14,523 nucleotides of DNA from positions 1-14,523 of the forward strand of contig DFDT01000104.1 of assembly GCA_002368865.1 (NCBI GenBank), written 5' to 3'. The stretch is from Lachnospiraceae bacterium UBA3821 (GTDB lineage: Bacteria; Bacillota; Clostridia; Lachnospirales; Lachnospiraceae). The notes under the pieces are model-generated. The model did no database searches. It had not been told where the DNA came from and was given only the letters and a program-made list of their open reading frames with translations. Within the stretch, counting starts at the first letter, position 1. Each line of letters begins with the position of its first letter. The translations under genes were made by a program, and so were the position numbers. Positions 7,001 to 12,255 of the stretch are shown in pieces.

Positions 7001-9494
7001 TTGGGAAATCCGCCAGTTCACTGTAACCGGTTCCGTTCAGCACATCCGTGCAGTGATACTGGATTTTCAACATGGTCGGCCATCCGGTATAGAAATCCGC
7101 AAAGCTGGGAGCCTGCCCATTATTGCTGTATCGTCCCGCAAAGCTCATGGCATATTTGTACAGCGTCGCGTTCGGGATCACATCATCCACCTTATTGAAT
7201 CCCATCGCCACAAAACCGAGTTTTACGGCAGGTTCATTGGTGGCTGCATCGGTCATGCCTACAGAATCATACAGCTGAATACTCTTGCCTCTGGTATCCG
7301 TACCACTCTTAGCGGCACAGTTTGCATGAGAAGAAACTTTCTGTGTCAGGAAAGCATTCTCCCCAATGGCTACGTCCGTCGCCTCAAAAAATACATATTG
7401 CAGATTATGACATCCCTGAAAAGCTGACGCACCGATCTCCTTGATCTTGCTGTCAATCGTTACCTCTGTCAGTGTACACCAGTCTCTGAAGGCACCCTCT
7501 CCGATCTTTGCAATGGTATGGGGACCGATATACTCCGGGAATTCCACCGCCGTGATCTTGGCATCGTTGTTGCGCACGGCAGAGATCAATGTATCGCTGC
7601 TGTCCACCGTATATGTAACCGTCGCTTTCCGCTTCTCCGAATCCGACAGATCACTGTAAGTTGTCTCCTCCTTGGTCAGCTCATAGGAATCCTGATCCAG
7701 GTATTTGAAAGAAAGCTCATTCTCTCTGCATATCTTATGCAGAGGGCTGGAATTGCTGGCTTCGATATAAAACTGCTTTCTTGTCAGGATATCCGCAGCT
7801 TCTTTGTCGTTAAACTCCACATGGAATGCATCCCAGTCATAATCACAGGTGGAGGAAGCTACGATCTTAAAATCTCCGCTCTCCGCGCGGATATACTGCA
7901 AGGCTTTACAGCCTTCAAATTCCGACAATTCGATGGTATCCGTAAATCCTCTGGGGAATGTAAGACTTTCCAGTGATTCACAGTTTTGGAACACATAAGC
8001 TCCAATATGGGTAATTCCCTCCATGGTGACTGACTTCAGATTCCAACAGTTCTTAAACGCACCGTCTCCAATGGTCTTCACCGTGGCCGGGATTGGGAAA
8101 GTGGAAAGCGCCGCACAGTTCTTAAATGCGTATGCACCGATCGTGGAGATATTACTCTTATCTTCCATCTCCACCCGGTTCAAAAATGCACAGTTGTCAA
8201 ACGCATGATTTCCGATGGTGGTAAGACCGTTCTCGAATGCAATCTCTGACATACTGCACCCGTAAAATGCATAGTCTCCGATTCCGACAAGCTTGGGACT
8301 GATCTTCAGCGTCGTAATATTACCCTGTCCGTAGAAAACCCCCTGTTCCGCCTTACTGATGGTATCCTTCACATAGGTTCCGGAATCATCCAGATACTGG
8401 TTTCCGATGTAATACACCGGCACGTTTCGGATCCGTTCATATTGCTGTGTATTTGCAGGAAGCGGTGCAACCCTCTTCACTCCGTTTTCATCCGCATCAT
8501 CATAGGGATTTGCCACCGTAGGGTTGCCGGTCGCCCGGAAGTCATCGGTGGGGTAATAATATAACGTCACCTCATTCTGCCACTTGGAATAATCCGTATT
8601 GGTACAAGGTGCATAATAAGTTCTGTCATATTGGACGACATCCTTCTCCGCTGCTTTGGTCAGAATGACTCTGCGCTCGTCCTCCGGCTTTGCCTCCTCC
8701 GCTGCGATAAACGCATTGATCTGTGCCTGCGTATAAGTATTGCTCTCATAACTCACACCGTTGTTAAAGCTGATATAAAAAAGAGCGTTTCCAAGAGAAT
8801 CCTTTTCCTGTTCTTTTACAACACTTTGTTTTACAGTATAGTATTCCGTCACACTGTCCGTGACATAAAACAGATAGTTTCCGGCTTTTCCCACCGCAGT
8901 CAGACCGGTTCCCCGGCCGGCATTATCATTTAAGTTCAGAAAAGCATCCAAGGTCTCCGGAATTTCCAGCACACCGCCAGCCAAAGTACCCACATTGGTG
9001 TATTGCAGGATTACCGCCGATTTGGTGCTGCTTCCGTTCTGATCGCCAGAATCATCCACATAAGCAAACCGATAGTACTCGTTGACATCCGTATAGATTG
9101 TAGTACGGGGCGTACCGTCAGCATCCACACCCTCCAGACACAGCGGTATCTTGGTGGGCTCCGCAATCACTTCGCTGGGATAATCCGTCTTCTTTGCTGA
9201 GTTGACAAAAATACTGCGGATCGTATATCCGCTCTCTCCCTCTGCCGTACTGCTCACGATCGGATAATCCTCCGTATGCTGGCTTGTATCCCCGGTCAGC
9301 GCCCAGTTAGAATACGCTTTGTGCTGATATATCTCAACGCCATCCGCATCCGTTGTAATTCCCGCATTTGCCATACCACCGTCATAACTGCCGGTCGGAA
9401 TCGCAGCGACTGCCACTGCGGATGCAAGAAAGAGCGCACCTAATGTCTTGCGCACCTGCTTTTTCATTCTACGTTTTACTTTCTTCTTCGCCAT
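3930..9494 (-). CDS. Large BspA-like LRR surface protein with InlB-type repeats and sortase signal (1854 aa)
   Basis: The N-terminus carries a long basic region and a hydrophobic signal sequence (about 1-44). A region of no recognised fold (45-390) follows. LRR_5 repeats then occur in blocks at about 395-540, 650-715, 950-1040 and 1085-1135, with units such as IGAYAFKNCAALSTFPIPAT. Residues about 1195-1445 hold three InlB B-type (Listeria-Bacteroides) repeats, each starting YTVxF and carrying an F[DG]GW motif (about 1253, 1338, 1414). A Ser/Asp/Gly-rich linker (about 1446-1470) follows, then a divergent 'bacterial repeat' module (about 1566-1636, with FSNW) and a further extracellular domain. 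The end is a sorting signal: TPKTGD (1815-1820), a hydrophobic segment and a basic tail (KRDKK). The protein should be secreted and linked to the cell wall by the sortase encoded just upstream. The ATG has GAGAGG 7 nt upstream. Adhesion or binding of host or food polymers is plausible but not shown. Confidence 0.92.
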   Translation of the reverse strand: MAKKKVKRRMKKQVRKTLGALFLASAVAVAAIPTGSYDGGMANAGITTDADGVEIYQHKAYSNWALTGDTSQHTEDYPIVSSTAEGESGYTIRSIFVNSAKKTDYPSEVIAEPTKIPLCLEGVDADGTPRTTIYTDVNEYYRFAYVDDSGDQNGSSTKSAVILQYTNVGTLAGGVLEIPETLDAFLNLNDNAGRGTGLTAVGKAGNYLFYVTDSVTEYYTVKQSVVKEQEKDSLGNALFYISFNNGVSYESNTYTQAQINAFIAAEEAKPEDERRVILTKAAEKDVVQYDRTYYAPCTNTDYSKWQNEVTLYYYPTDDFRATGNPTVANPYDDADENGVKRVAPLPANTQQYERIRNVPVYYIGNQYLDDSGTYVKDTISKAEQGVFYGQGNITTLKISPKLVGIGDYAFYGCSMSEIAFENGLTTIGNHAFDNCAFLNRVEMEDKSNISTIGAYAFKNCAALSTFPIPATVKTIGDGAFKNCWNLKSVTMEGITHIGAYVFQNCESLESLTFPRGFTDTIELSEFEGCKALQYIRAESGDFKIVASSTCDYDWDAFHVEFNDKEAADILTRKQFYIEASNSSPLHKICRENELSFKYLDQDSYELTKEETTYSDLSDSEKRKATVTYTVDSSDTLISAVRNNDAKITAVEFPEYIGPHTIAKIGEGAFRDWCTLTEVTIDSKIKEIGASAFQGCHNLQYVFFEATDVAIGENAFLTQKVSSHANCAAKSGTDTRGKSIQLYDSVGMTDAATNEPAVKLGFVAMGFNKVDDVIPNATLYKYAMSFAGRYSNNGQAPSFADFYTGWPTMLKIQYHCTDVLNGTGYSELADFPTYAERSSYINAPYLTDEQRADASNGKSTAAQIFEESTKALTIPYAVNAIEDGLYYKKTTENGITSFPVICHGLAKIETNYKTDSGTSDGNILYYNVDTGASSTTQDRNSFPEADPARSDFAGASALTSITIDGDTTEIDAYAFQNAKGLTTVTITDSVNKIGDHAFQGDTRLQTVALSQNIEEMGIAPFKGCTSLENVSLTGNPNFTCSNSIIYATTSDGTKYGVVEVLPNRSDSIGETDMDFDITELREEAFVTTQVGPVDLTNTNIKTVPQHAFYQAEALSRVFLPDSCTKIEGYAFEKCTTNEIQAGSVDSAVPTALDGIIISGSTVTDHENTANNYKVTVRAPEETGLYRYAVDYDYKKEKYTPIRYYTVSFYESGSAETPVRTVRYVEDSTISEADVTTAEKKVSQYYEDTLGISYKFDGWEDENRKTYSAEDLQNYVVTKNVNFYAHYVPVERETYTVTFLDYYRNTNKTYTVKEGDTLADEEKDVPVLSDVTDNGVTLAFGGWNLSGDTSVTDPITANVTFTPIYTPKVSDTYTVTFRYYDPVSGKVEIWWQLTDVASGTNVSKNVSSPTISGYTFDGWENATATPSEGDITNVTCSFELMGTFTKQGSSSGDSGDSSDSSSSSTVKPSGGSNDTVEINGFTIPAYDTNIFAVALYYNAAGDPYSYRLINIGSKAPDIAKPEGYTSGYAWSPTPAETTVNDVAFFNLVPYTPSSSSNGSSSNTGTFYTLTVVNGSGSGSYSSGSTVIIVANDPVSGQEFSNWTIDPSEAKIASNVMSATTITMPDSNVSVTAHYKTKTSTSTGSGGSTSNNSGRTTNTGTVSSGTTVVIDKNGLSNTGVVSATVRGSSDNFTIKVRESTDASTAIVKALQAEYGDISGIKYFPMDISLYDATGTKLITDTTGLSINITLPLPDSLIPYAGNNKVAGVVNNRLDKLTPKFTTIDGVACVTFTAEHFSPYVIYVDTNNASAGRVITDNTPKTGDGIHPKWFLSLGLACISAVLFLKRDKKTTQRVTTA

Positions 9495-9510
9495 TTTGTA
9501 TCCTCTCTAT

Positions 9511-9536
9511 GTAACACAGATTCGTAATACAGATTC
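9511..9536. repeat. Tandem 13-nt repeat in the leader of the large LRR gene
   Basis: Two adjacent 13-mers differ at one base: on the minus strand GAATCTGTATTAC is followed directly by GAATCTGTGTTAC. They end 16 nt before the ATG, just upstream of the ribosome binding site and inside the predicted untranslated leader. It may be a slippage product or a regulatory site. Confidence 0.6.
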
Positions 9537-9572
9537 TCTTACTCCGGATTCTCTGCATAAAAACACTGCATC

Positions 9573-9600
9573 GTATTATTTATCGGATTTTCCCGGACAA
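9573..9600 (-). promoter_or_regulatory. Possible promoter for the large LRR gene
   Basis: On the minus strand TTGTCC (9600-9595) is followed after 16 bp by TAATAC (9578-9573). The 138-nt gap between the sortase and LRR genes is large for a simple operon, so a separate promoter would make sense. The -35 match is weak (4/6) and transcription from the sortase promoter may also reach this gene. Confidence 0.4.
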
Positions 9601-9619
9601 TAATTTAGCCATTCCCGGG
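9592..9619. repeat. Imperfect inverted repeat after the sortase gene
   Basis: CCCGG and CCGGG arms with an inner AAT/ATT match and one bulge enclose an AT-rich loop. It lies 13 nt after the sortase stop and overlaps the possible -35 box of the next gene. On the minus strand it is followed by AAAATCC rather than a U tract, so it is a poor intrinsic terminator. It could be an operator or a partial terminator. Confidence 0.35.
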
Positions 9620-9632
9620 CTTTCCTGCTCTT

Positions 9633-10730
9633 TTATTGGATCTTTTTCGCCACGACCACAAACCTGCCGTTCTTTTCCTGATAGTCACAGGTAGAAAGCG
9701 TCAGCAGACGGTCTCCATAGCTGGCCGTAACACCGGTGTCATACAACGAGTCCTTGGCCATCTCCCGCATGTTGGAATCAAACTCCAATTCACTGACCGC
9801 ATCAATAAACTGATAGTACTTAAAGACAACCTCCTGCTCGCTGTACACCCTGGAGCGGAACACATACATGACCTCATAGACCCCTTTTTCATAGATCGTG
9901 TCAAAATAAATGTATTTGTGTTTTTCATAATAGTCCTTGCTGCTGTACTTGGGCAGACCGCCAAACATCTTACCGCTCTGCATATGATGTCCGTACAGGA
10001 TCAGATTGGTGCTGGGTTTCAGCACATCACAGTCCTTATCCATAAAAATGGAACCATTTTTATCATATTCCTGACTCAGATTATGATCCAGATAGTATTC
10101 ATTATCCGATGTCTGCATGACCGGATAATCGATCACCGTATCGTCGATCTTCAGCCAGCCGATCAGTTTCCGGTTTTTGTTGAGCAATTCCTTGTACTCG
10201 TCCAGCACATCCGGGATCACGCCTTCCGACTCATCCGTATAATGGATCACCACCGTCTCATTCCCGGCCGCTTCGGATTCCCCGCCGGCCGCCGACTTTT
10301 CTTTCAATGCGATCAATTTGTCATAATTGGTCTCCGTACGCCGTATGTAATAGGTGTAAACCACAAAGTACCCCAGACACGCCGTTGCAACCAAGGCGCA
10401 AACGCCGATCATCCATTTCCTTCGCTTCTCCCGCGCCTTCAATTCCGCACGGACAGCTTCGTCAGAAACCTTGGGCGCAGTCTTCTTTTCCTTTTTGCCA
10501 TACTGTCTGATCCGTTCCGCAACTTCATCCGCAAAATCTTGACCCAACAAGGTATAAAAACGGTATTTTCCCGCCGCAAGCTCCTGCTGCAGCTTTTCCA
10601 GCTGCTCTTTATCATAGCCCACAGATCTCGCACGAAGTTTCTCTATGGTCTCCTGATCCCGCAATGCCAGTTTATAGTCGCTCTCCGTACGAAAGCTCCT
10701 GCTTCCTACGCGATATTCCTTCTGCGCCAT
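9633..10730 (-). CDS. srtB: Class B sortase with extended cytoplasmic N-terminus
   Basis: The 365-residue protein ends in a sortase domain of class B type (about 175-365). The catalytic His lies in ILYGHHM (H248), the catalytic Cys in TLSTC (C348) and the conserved Arg in GRFVVVAKK (R356). The phrase IGWLKIDDTVIDYPVMQ and a long helix between strands (SSKDYYEKHKYIYF) are typical of SrtB. A single membrane segment lies at about 107-127, followed by a stalk. The first 106 residues, predicted cytoplasmic, are charged and helical; most class B sortases have only a short N-tail. The enzyme cleaves surface-protein sorting signals between Thr and Gly and transfers them to the cell wall. The likely substrate is the TPKTGD-bearing protein encoded next. 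I chose ATG 10730-10728, with AGGA 7 nt upstream; an in-frame GTG 12 codons earlier lacks a matching site. The gene diverges from the Cys-rich gene. Confidence 0.93.
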   Translation of the reverse strand: MAQKEYRVGSRSFRTESDYKLALRDQETIEKLRARSVGYDKEQLEKLQQELAAGKYRFYTLLGQDFADEVAERIRQYGKKEKKTAPKVSDEAVRAELKAREKRRKWMIGVCALVATACLGYFVVYTYYIRRTETNYDKLIALKEKSAAGGESEAAGNETVVIHYTDESEGVIPDVLDEYKELLNKNRKLIGWLKIDDTVIDYPVMQTSDNEYYLDHNLSQEYDKNGSIFMDKDCDVLKPSTNLILYGHHMQSGKMFGGLPKYSSKDYYEKHKYIYFDTIYEKGVYEVMYVFRSRVYSEQEVVFKYYQFIDAVSELEFDSNMREMAKDSLYDTGVTASYGDRLLTLSTCDYQEKNGRFVVVAKKIQ

Positions 10731-10776
10731 AACAACATCCTTTTTCCCATTCCAAGTCACAAACACCCATGATTTT

Positions 10777-10804
10777 ATTTTACTATATCTTGAAATTTAT
10801 GCAA
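10777..10804 (-). promoter_or_regulatory. Probable promoter of the sortase/LRR operon
   Basis: On the minus strand TTGCAT (10804-10799) and TAAAAT (10782-10777) are separated by 16 bp, in AT-rich surroundings and about 47 nt before the sortase ATG. It diverges from the promoter of the Cys-rich gene. Confidence 0.5.
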
Positions 10805-10822
10805 GCTTTTTTCCATATCTTG
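10785..10822. repeat. Direct repeats ATATCTTG, 30 bp apart
   Basis: Two identical 8-mers (10785-10792 and 10815-10822, each preceded by C and one variable base) start exactly 30 bp apart, about three DNA turns. One lies in the spacer of the predicted sortase promoter and the other upstream of its -35 box. This geometry suits co-operative binding of a regulator, but could be chance in AT-rich DNA. Confidence 0.4.
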
Positions 10823-10833
10823 TACATGCCGTC

Positions 10834-10856
10834 CATGGTTTTTTCCGAAAAACATG
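10834..10856. repeat. Imperfect inverted repeat between the divergent promoters
   Basis: CATG plus a T run pairs with an A run plus CATG, with one unpaired G in the left arm and a short CCG loop. It lies just upstream of the predicted SigK-like promoter. Its role is unknown; it may insulate the two divergent units or bind a regulator. Confidence 0.35.
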
Positions 10857-10857
10857 A

Positions 10858-10886
10858 AACATAGACATGCAGCGCCGCATACAATA
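10858..10886 (+). promoter_or_regulatory. Possible mother-cell sporulation (SigK/SigE-like) promoter of the Cys-rich gene
   Basis: AACA (10858-10861), then 16 nt, then CATACAATA (10878-10886) matches the Bacillus subtilis SigK pattern mACm-N16/17-CATAnnnTA at every fixed base. CATACAAT is also the ideal SigE -10, though the SigE -35 match is only partial. No good sigma-A -35 was found at a proper distance. Transcription would start about 30 nt before the start codon. Confidence 0.45.
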
Positions 10887-10922
10887 CAGCATAATCAAAA
10901 TACAATCTTGGAGGCAATGACT

Positions 10923-11177
10923 ATGAGTAGTTTGACATCCGGAAATTGCGGCTGCGGCAACAACAATGGTCTGCTCGGCAATAACAATTGCTGTACCTGG
11001 ATCATCCTGTTACTGCTCTTCTGCAACAATAACAACGGCTGTGGCTGCGGCAACAACGGCTTGCTTGGCAGCAACAGCAATTCCTGCGACTGGCTGATCC
11101 TGATCCTTCTGTTCAGCGCATTCTGCGGCAACGGCAACAACAACTGCGATTCCTGCAACAACGGCTGCGGCTGCTAA
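10923..11177 (+). CDS. Small Gly/Asn/Cys-rich 'chorion-like' protein with duplicated unit
   Basis: The 84-residue protein has 13 cysteines. It contains two copies of one unit: GCGNNNGLLG, a short Asn/Ser stretch, C-x-W, about eight hydrophobic residues, F and C (residues about 8-34 and 39-68). A tail rich in Cys, Asn and Gly follows. Proteins of this look in Clostridia are often labelled 'chorion class high-cysteine HCB protein' on composition alone; no function is established to my knowledge. Each unit could insert a short hydrophobic stretch in a surface and cross-link through disulphides, as in spore coat or exosporium proteins. The sporulation-type promoter just upstream points the same way, but this is inference. 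The start is ATG 10923, 8 nt after GGAGG; the ATG six bases earlier is too close to that site. No signal peptide is evident. The gene stands alone, followed by a strong terminator. Confidence 0.85.
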   Translation: MSSLTSGNCGCGNNNGLLGNNNCCTWIILLLLFCNNNNGCGCGNNGLLGSNSNSCDWLILILLFSAFCGNGNNNCDSCNNGCGC

Positions 11178-11203
11178 GCTTCTTCCGACAGACAGGATAC
11201 CTG

Positions 11204-11230
11204 GCAGGCTCCTACGGGAGCCTGCTTTGC
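11204..11230 (+). terminator. Intrinsic terminator after the Cys-rich gene
   Basis: A perfect 9-bp GC-rich stem (GCAGGCTCC and its complement) with a TACG loop is followed by TTTGCTGT. It lies 26 nt after the stop codon. The U tract is short but the stem is strong. It separates the Cys-rich gene from the next operon. Confidence 0.85.
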
Positions 11231-11274
11231 TGTAAAGCTCCATCGCTCCAGCCTTCCCGCCGATAAAAATTCAG

Positions 11275-11303
11275 CCATATTTTCGGATGTGTCCACATAA
11301 AAT
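11275..11303 (+). promoter_or_regulatory. Possible SigE-type sporulation promoter of the two-gene operon
   Basis: CCATATT (11275-11281), exactly 14 nt, then CATAAAAT (11296-11303). The B. subtilis SigE pattern is kmATATT-N14/15-CATACAAT, so the -35 core ATATT is exact, the spacing is exact, and the -10 differs by one base. No sigma-A -35 of comparable quality stands in this 110-nt region between the terminator and the gene. The leader would be about 30 nt. Confidence 0.5.
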
Positions 11304-11340
11304 ACTACAACAGATCATGGTCAGGATTAGGAGGTACTTT

Positions 11341-11859
11341 ATGGAAACAAACAAGATCAATTCCTTTGATTCCCTGTTCACCACTGACCATATCCGGATG
11401 CTGAAGATCCTTTTGAGCTATATGAAGCCTCCTCTGCAGGGGAAAATGGCCGTTTATATCCGTTTCCTGGAATTGTCCTATATCATGAGATTTTTTTCGC
11501 AGAATCCATACGCCGGATGGTCCCCCTCCGGGCTGTCCCTGTTTGCCGCCTCCGCATCTGATACGTTATCTTTTTCGGAGCTTTCTGATCTTCTGGACGA
11601 GATCCTGCCTTTCTGCGACTTTGCCGAGCGGGAAGATATCCAATCTCTGAAGAACACCTTTCAAAGTGTGGAAAATTTGCAGCAAACCATGGAAATGTTT
11701 CAGATGATGCAGGAACTCATGCCGGATTTCTTTGCGCAAAATGCTTCCGAGGGTAATTCTGAGAGCAGTTCCACGGGCAGTTCCGAAGGTAATCCTTTTC
11801 CCTTTGATCTGTCGGAGCTTTCCCAGATGATGGACATGATACAGGAATTGAAAAAATAA
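11341..11859 (+). CDS. Unrecognised 172-aa helical, Met/Gln-rich protein
   Basis: I do not recognise the family. The protein has no signal peptide or clear membrane segment and is probably cytoplasmic. Residues 1-60 look like packed amphipathic helices (LKILLSYMKPPLQGKMAVYI then RFLELSYIMRFF). Residues 75-130 are helical and acidic, ending in a Met/Gln-rich stretch (TMEMFQMMQELMPDF). Residues 133-152 are a Ser/Gly/Glu linker, and the last 20 residues form another amphipathic helix (LSELSQMMDMIQELKK). The single cysteine (C92) argues against a coat-type cross-linked protein. ATG 11341 follows GGAGG by 8 nt; an upstream in-frame ATG at 11287 lies inside the predicted promoter and is rejected. 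It is followed after 22 nt by the 103-residue gene, so the two form one operon. The helix-linker-helix layout suggests a scaffold or partner-binding protein, possibly active in sporulation because of the promoter. Confidence 0.8.
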   Translation: METNKINSFDSLFTTDHIRMLKILLSYMKPPLQGKMAVYIRFLELSYIMRFFSQNPYAGWSPSGLSLFAASASDTLSFSELSDLLDEILPFCDFAEREDIQSLKNTFQSVENLQQTMEMFQMMQELMPDFFAQNASEGNSESSSTGSSEGNPFPFDLSELSQMMDMIQELKK

Positions 11860-11881
11860 AAGAAAGAAAAGAGGAATGCAA

Positions 11882-12193
11882 ATGTCAGATTATGAAACAC
11901 CCGCCTGGATGAAGGACGAACTTGTACGCGAGATTCCCCGGGAAAAGCTACAGCTTTTACAGGAAATGTTTGCGGAAGCAGATCTCCGCGTGAAAAATGC
12001 CGGTTCCGGCAAAAGTCAGAAAGAGATGCTTATGACCCTGATGCCGCTGTTGAAAAAGGCCAAAGAACAACACTTAAGTTTCTCTCCGAAAGAAATGCAG
12101 GCCGCCGTCACCGCAATCCGCAAATACAGTTCGCCGGAGGAATTGGATCAGATCGATCGGATCTATAACAAAGTAGAAAACACAAGGCAATAA
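11882..12193 (+). CDS. Unrecognised 103-aa charged helical protein
   Basis: I do not recognise the family. The 103 residues are highly charged, lack cysteine, signal peptide and membrane segment, and look almost entirely helical. Visible blocks are a conserved-looking N-terminus (DYETPAWMKDELVREIPREK), a basic Gly/Ser turn (NAGSGKSQKE, 39-48), MLMTLMPLLKKAKEQ (49-63) and a C-terminal helical pair. GSGKS resembles the end of a P-loop, but the glycine pattern and following helix do not fit an NTPase and the protein is too small. ATG 11882 has GAGG 7 nt upstream; the ATG six bases earlier is too close to that site. It is translated from the same transcript as the 172-residue protein, and the two may form a complex. 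Both carry a Leu-Met-Pro turn inside a Met-rich helix. Confidence 0.78.
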   Translation: MSDYETPAWMKDELVREIPREKLQLLQEMFAEADLRVKNAGSGKSQKEMLMTLMPLLKKAKEQHLSFSPKEMQAAVTAIRKYSSPEELDQIDRIYNKVENTRQ

Positions 12194-12196
12194 AAG

Positions 12197-12250
12197 AAGC
12201 TGCGGCATCGTACCTTGCTTTTACCGTACGGTCGCCGCAGCTTTTCATTA
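12197..12250. terminator. Bidirectional intrinsic terminator between the 103-aa gene and leuS
   Basis: A perfect 10-bp stem AAGCTGCGGC / GCCGCAGCTT (12197-12206 and 12234-12243) encloses a further CGTAC/GTACG pairing. On the plus strand the stem is followed by a T-rich run. On the minus strand it is followed by CTTTTATT. It can thus end both the plus-strand operon and the convergent leuS transcript. Confidence 0.85.
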
Positions 12251-12255
12251 TTTCA

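Noticed and set aside
9592..9619. Intrinsic terminator after the sortase gene
   Set aside because: The stem is imperfect and followed by AAAATCC instead of a U tract on the transcribed strand.
9636..10772. Plus-strand open frame of 378 codons opposite the sortase
   Set aside because: It mirrors the sortase gene exactly, has no ribosome binding site and encodes a composition typical of antisense reading; the minus strand holds intact sortase catalytic motifs.
11287..11340. Upstream ATG extension of the 172-residue protein
   Set aside because: The ATG at 11287 lies between the -35 and -10 of the predicted promoter; GGAGG is correctly spaced only from ATG 11341.
11999..12028. GSGKS in the 103-residue protein as a nucleotide-binding P-loop
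   Set aside because: The full GxxxxGK[ST] pattern and surrounding beta-alpha context are missing and the protein is too short.
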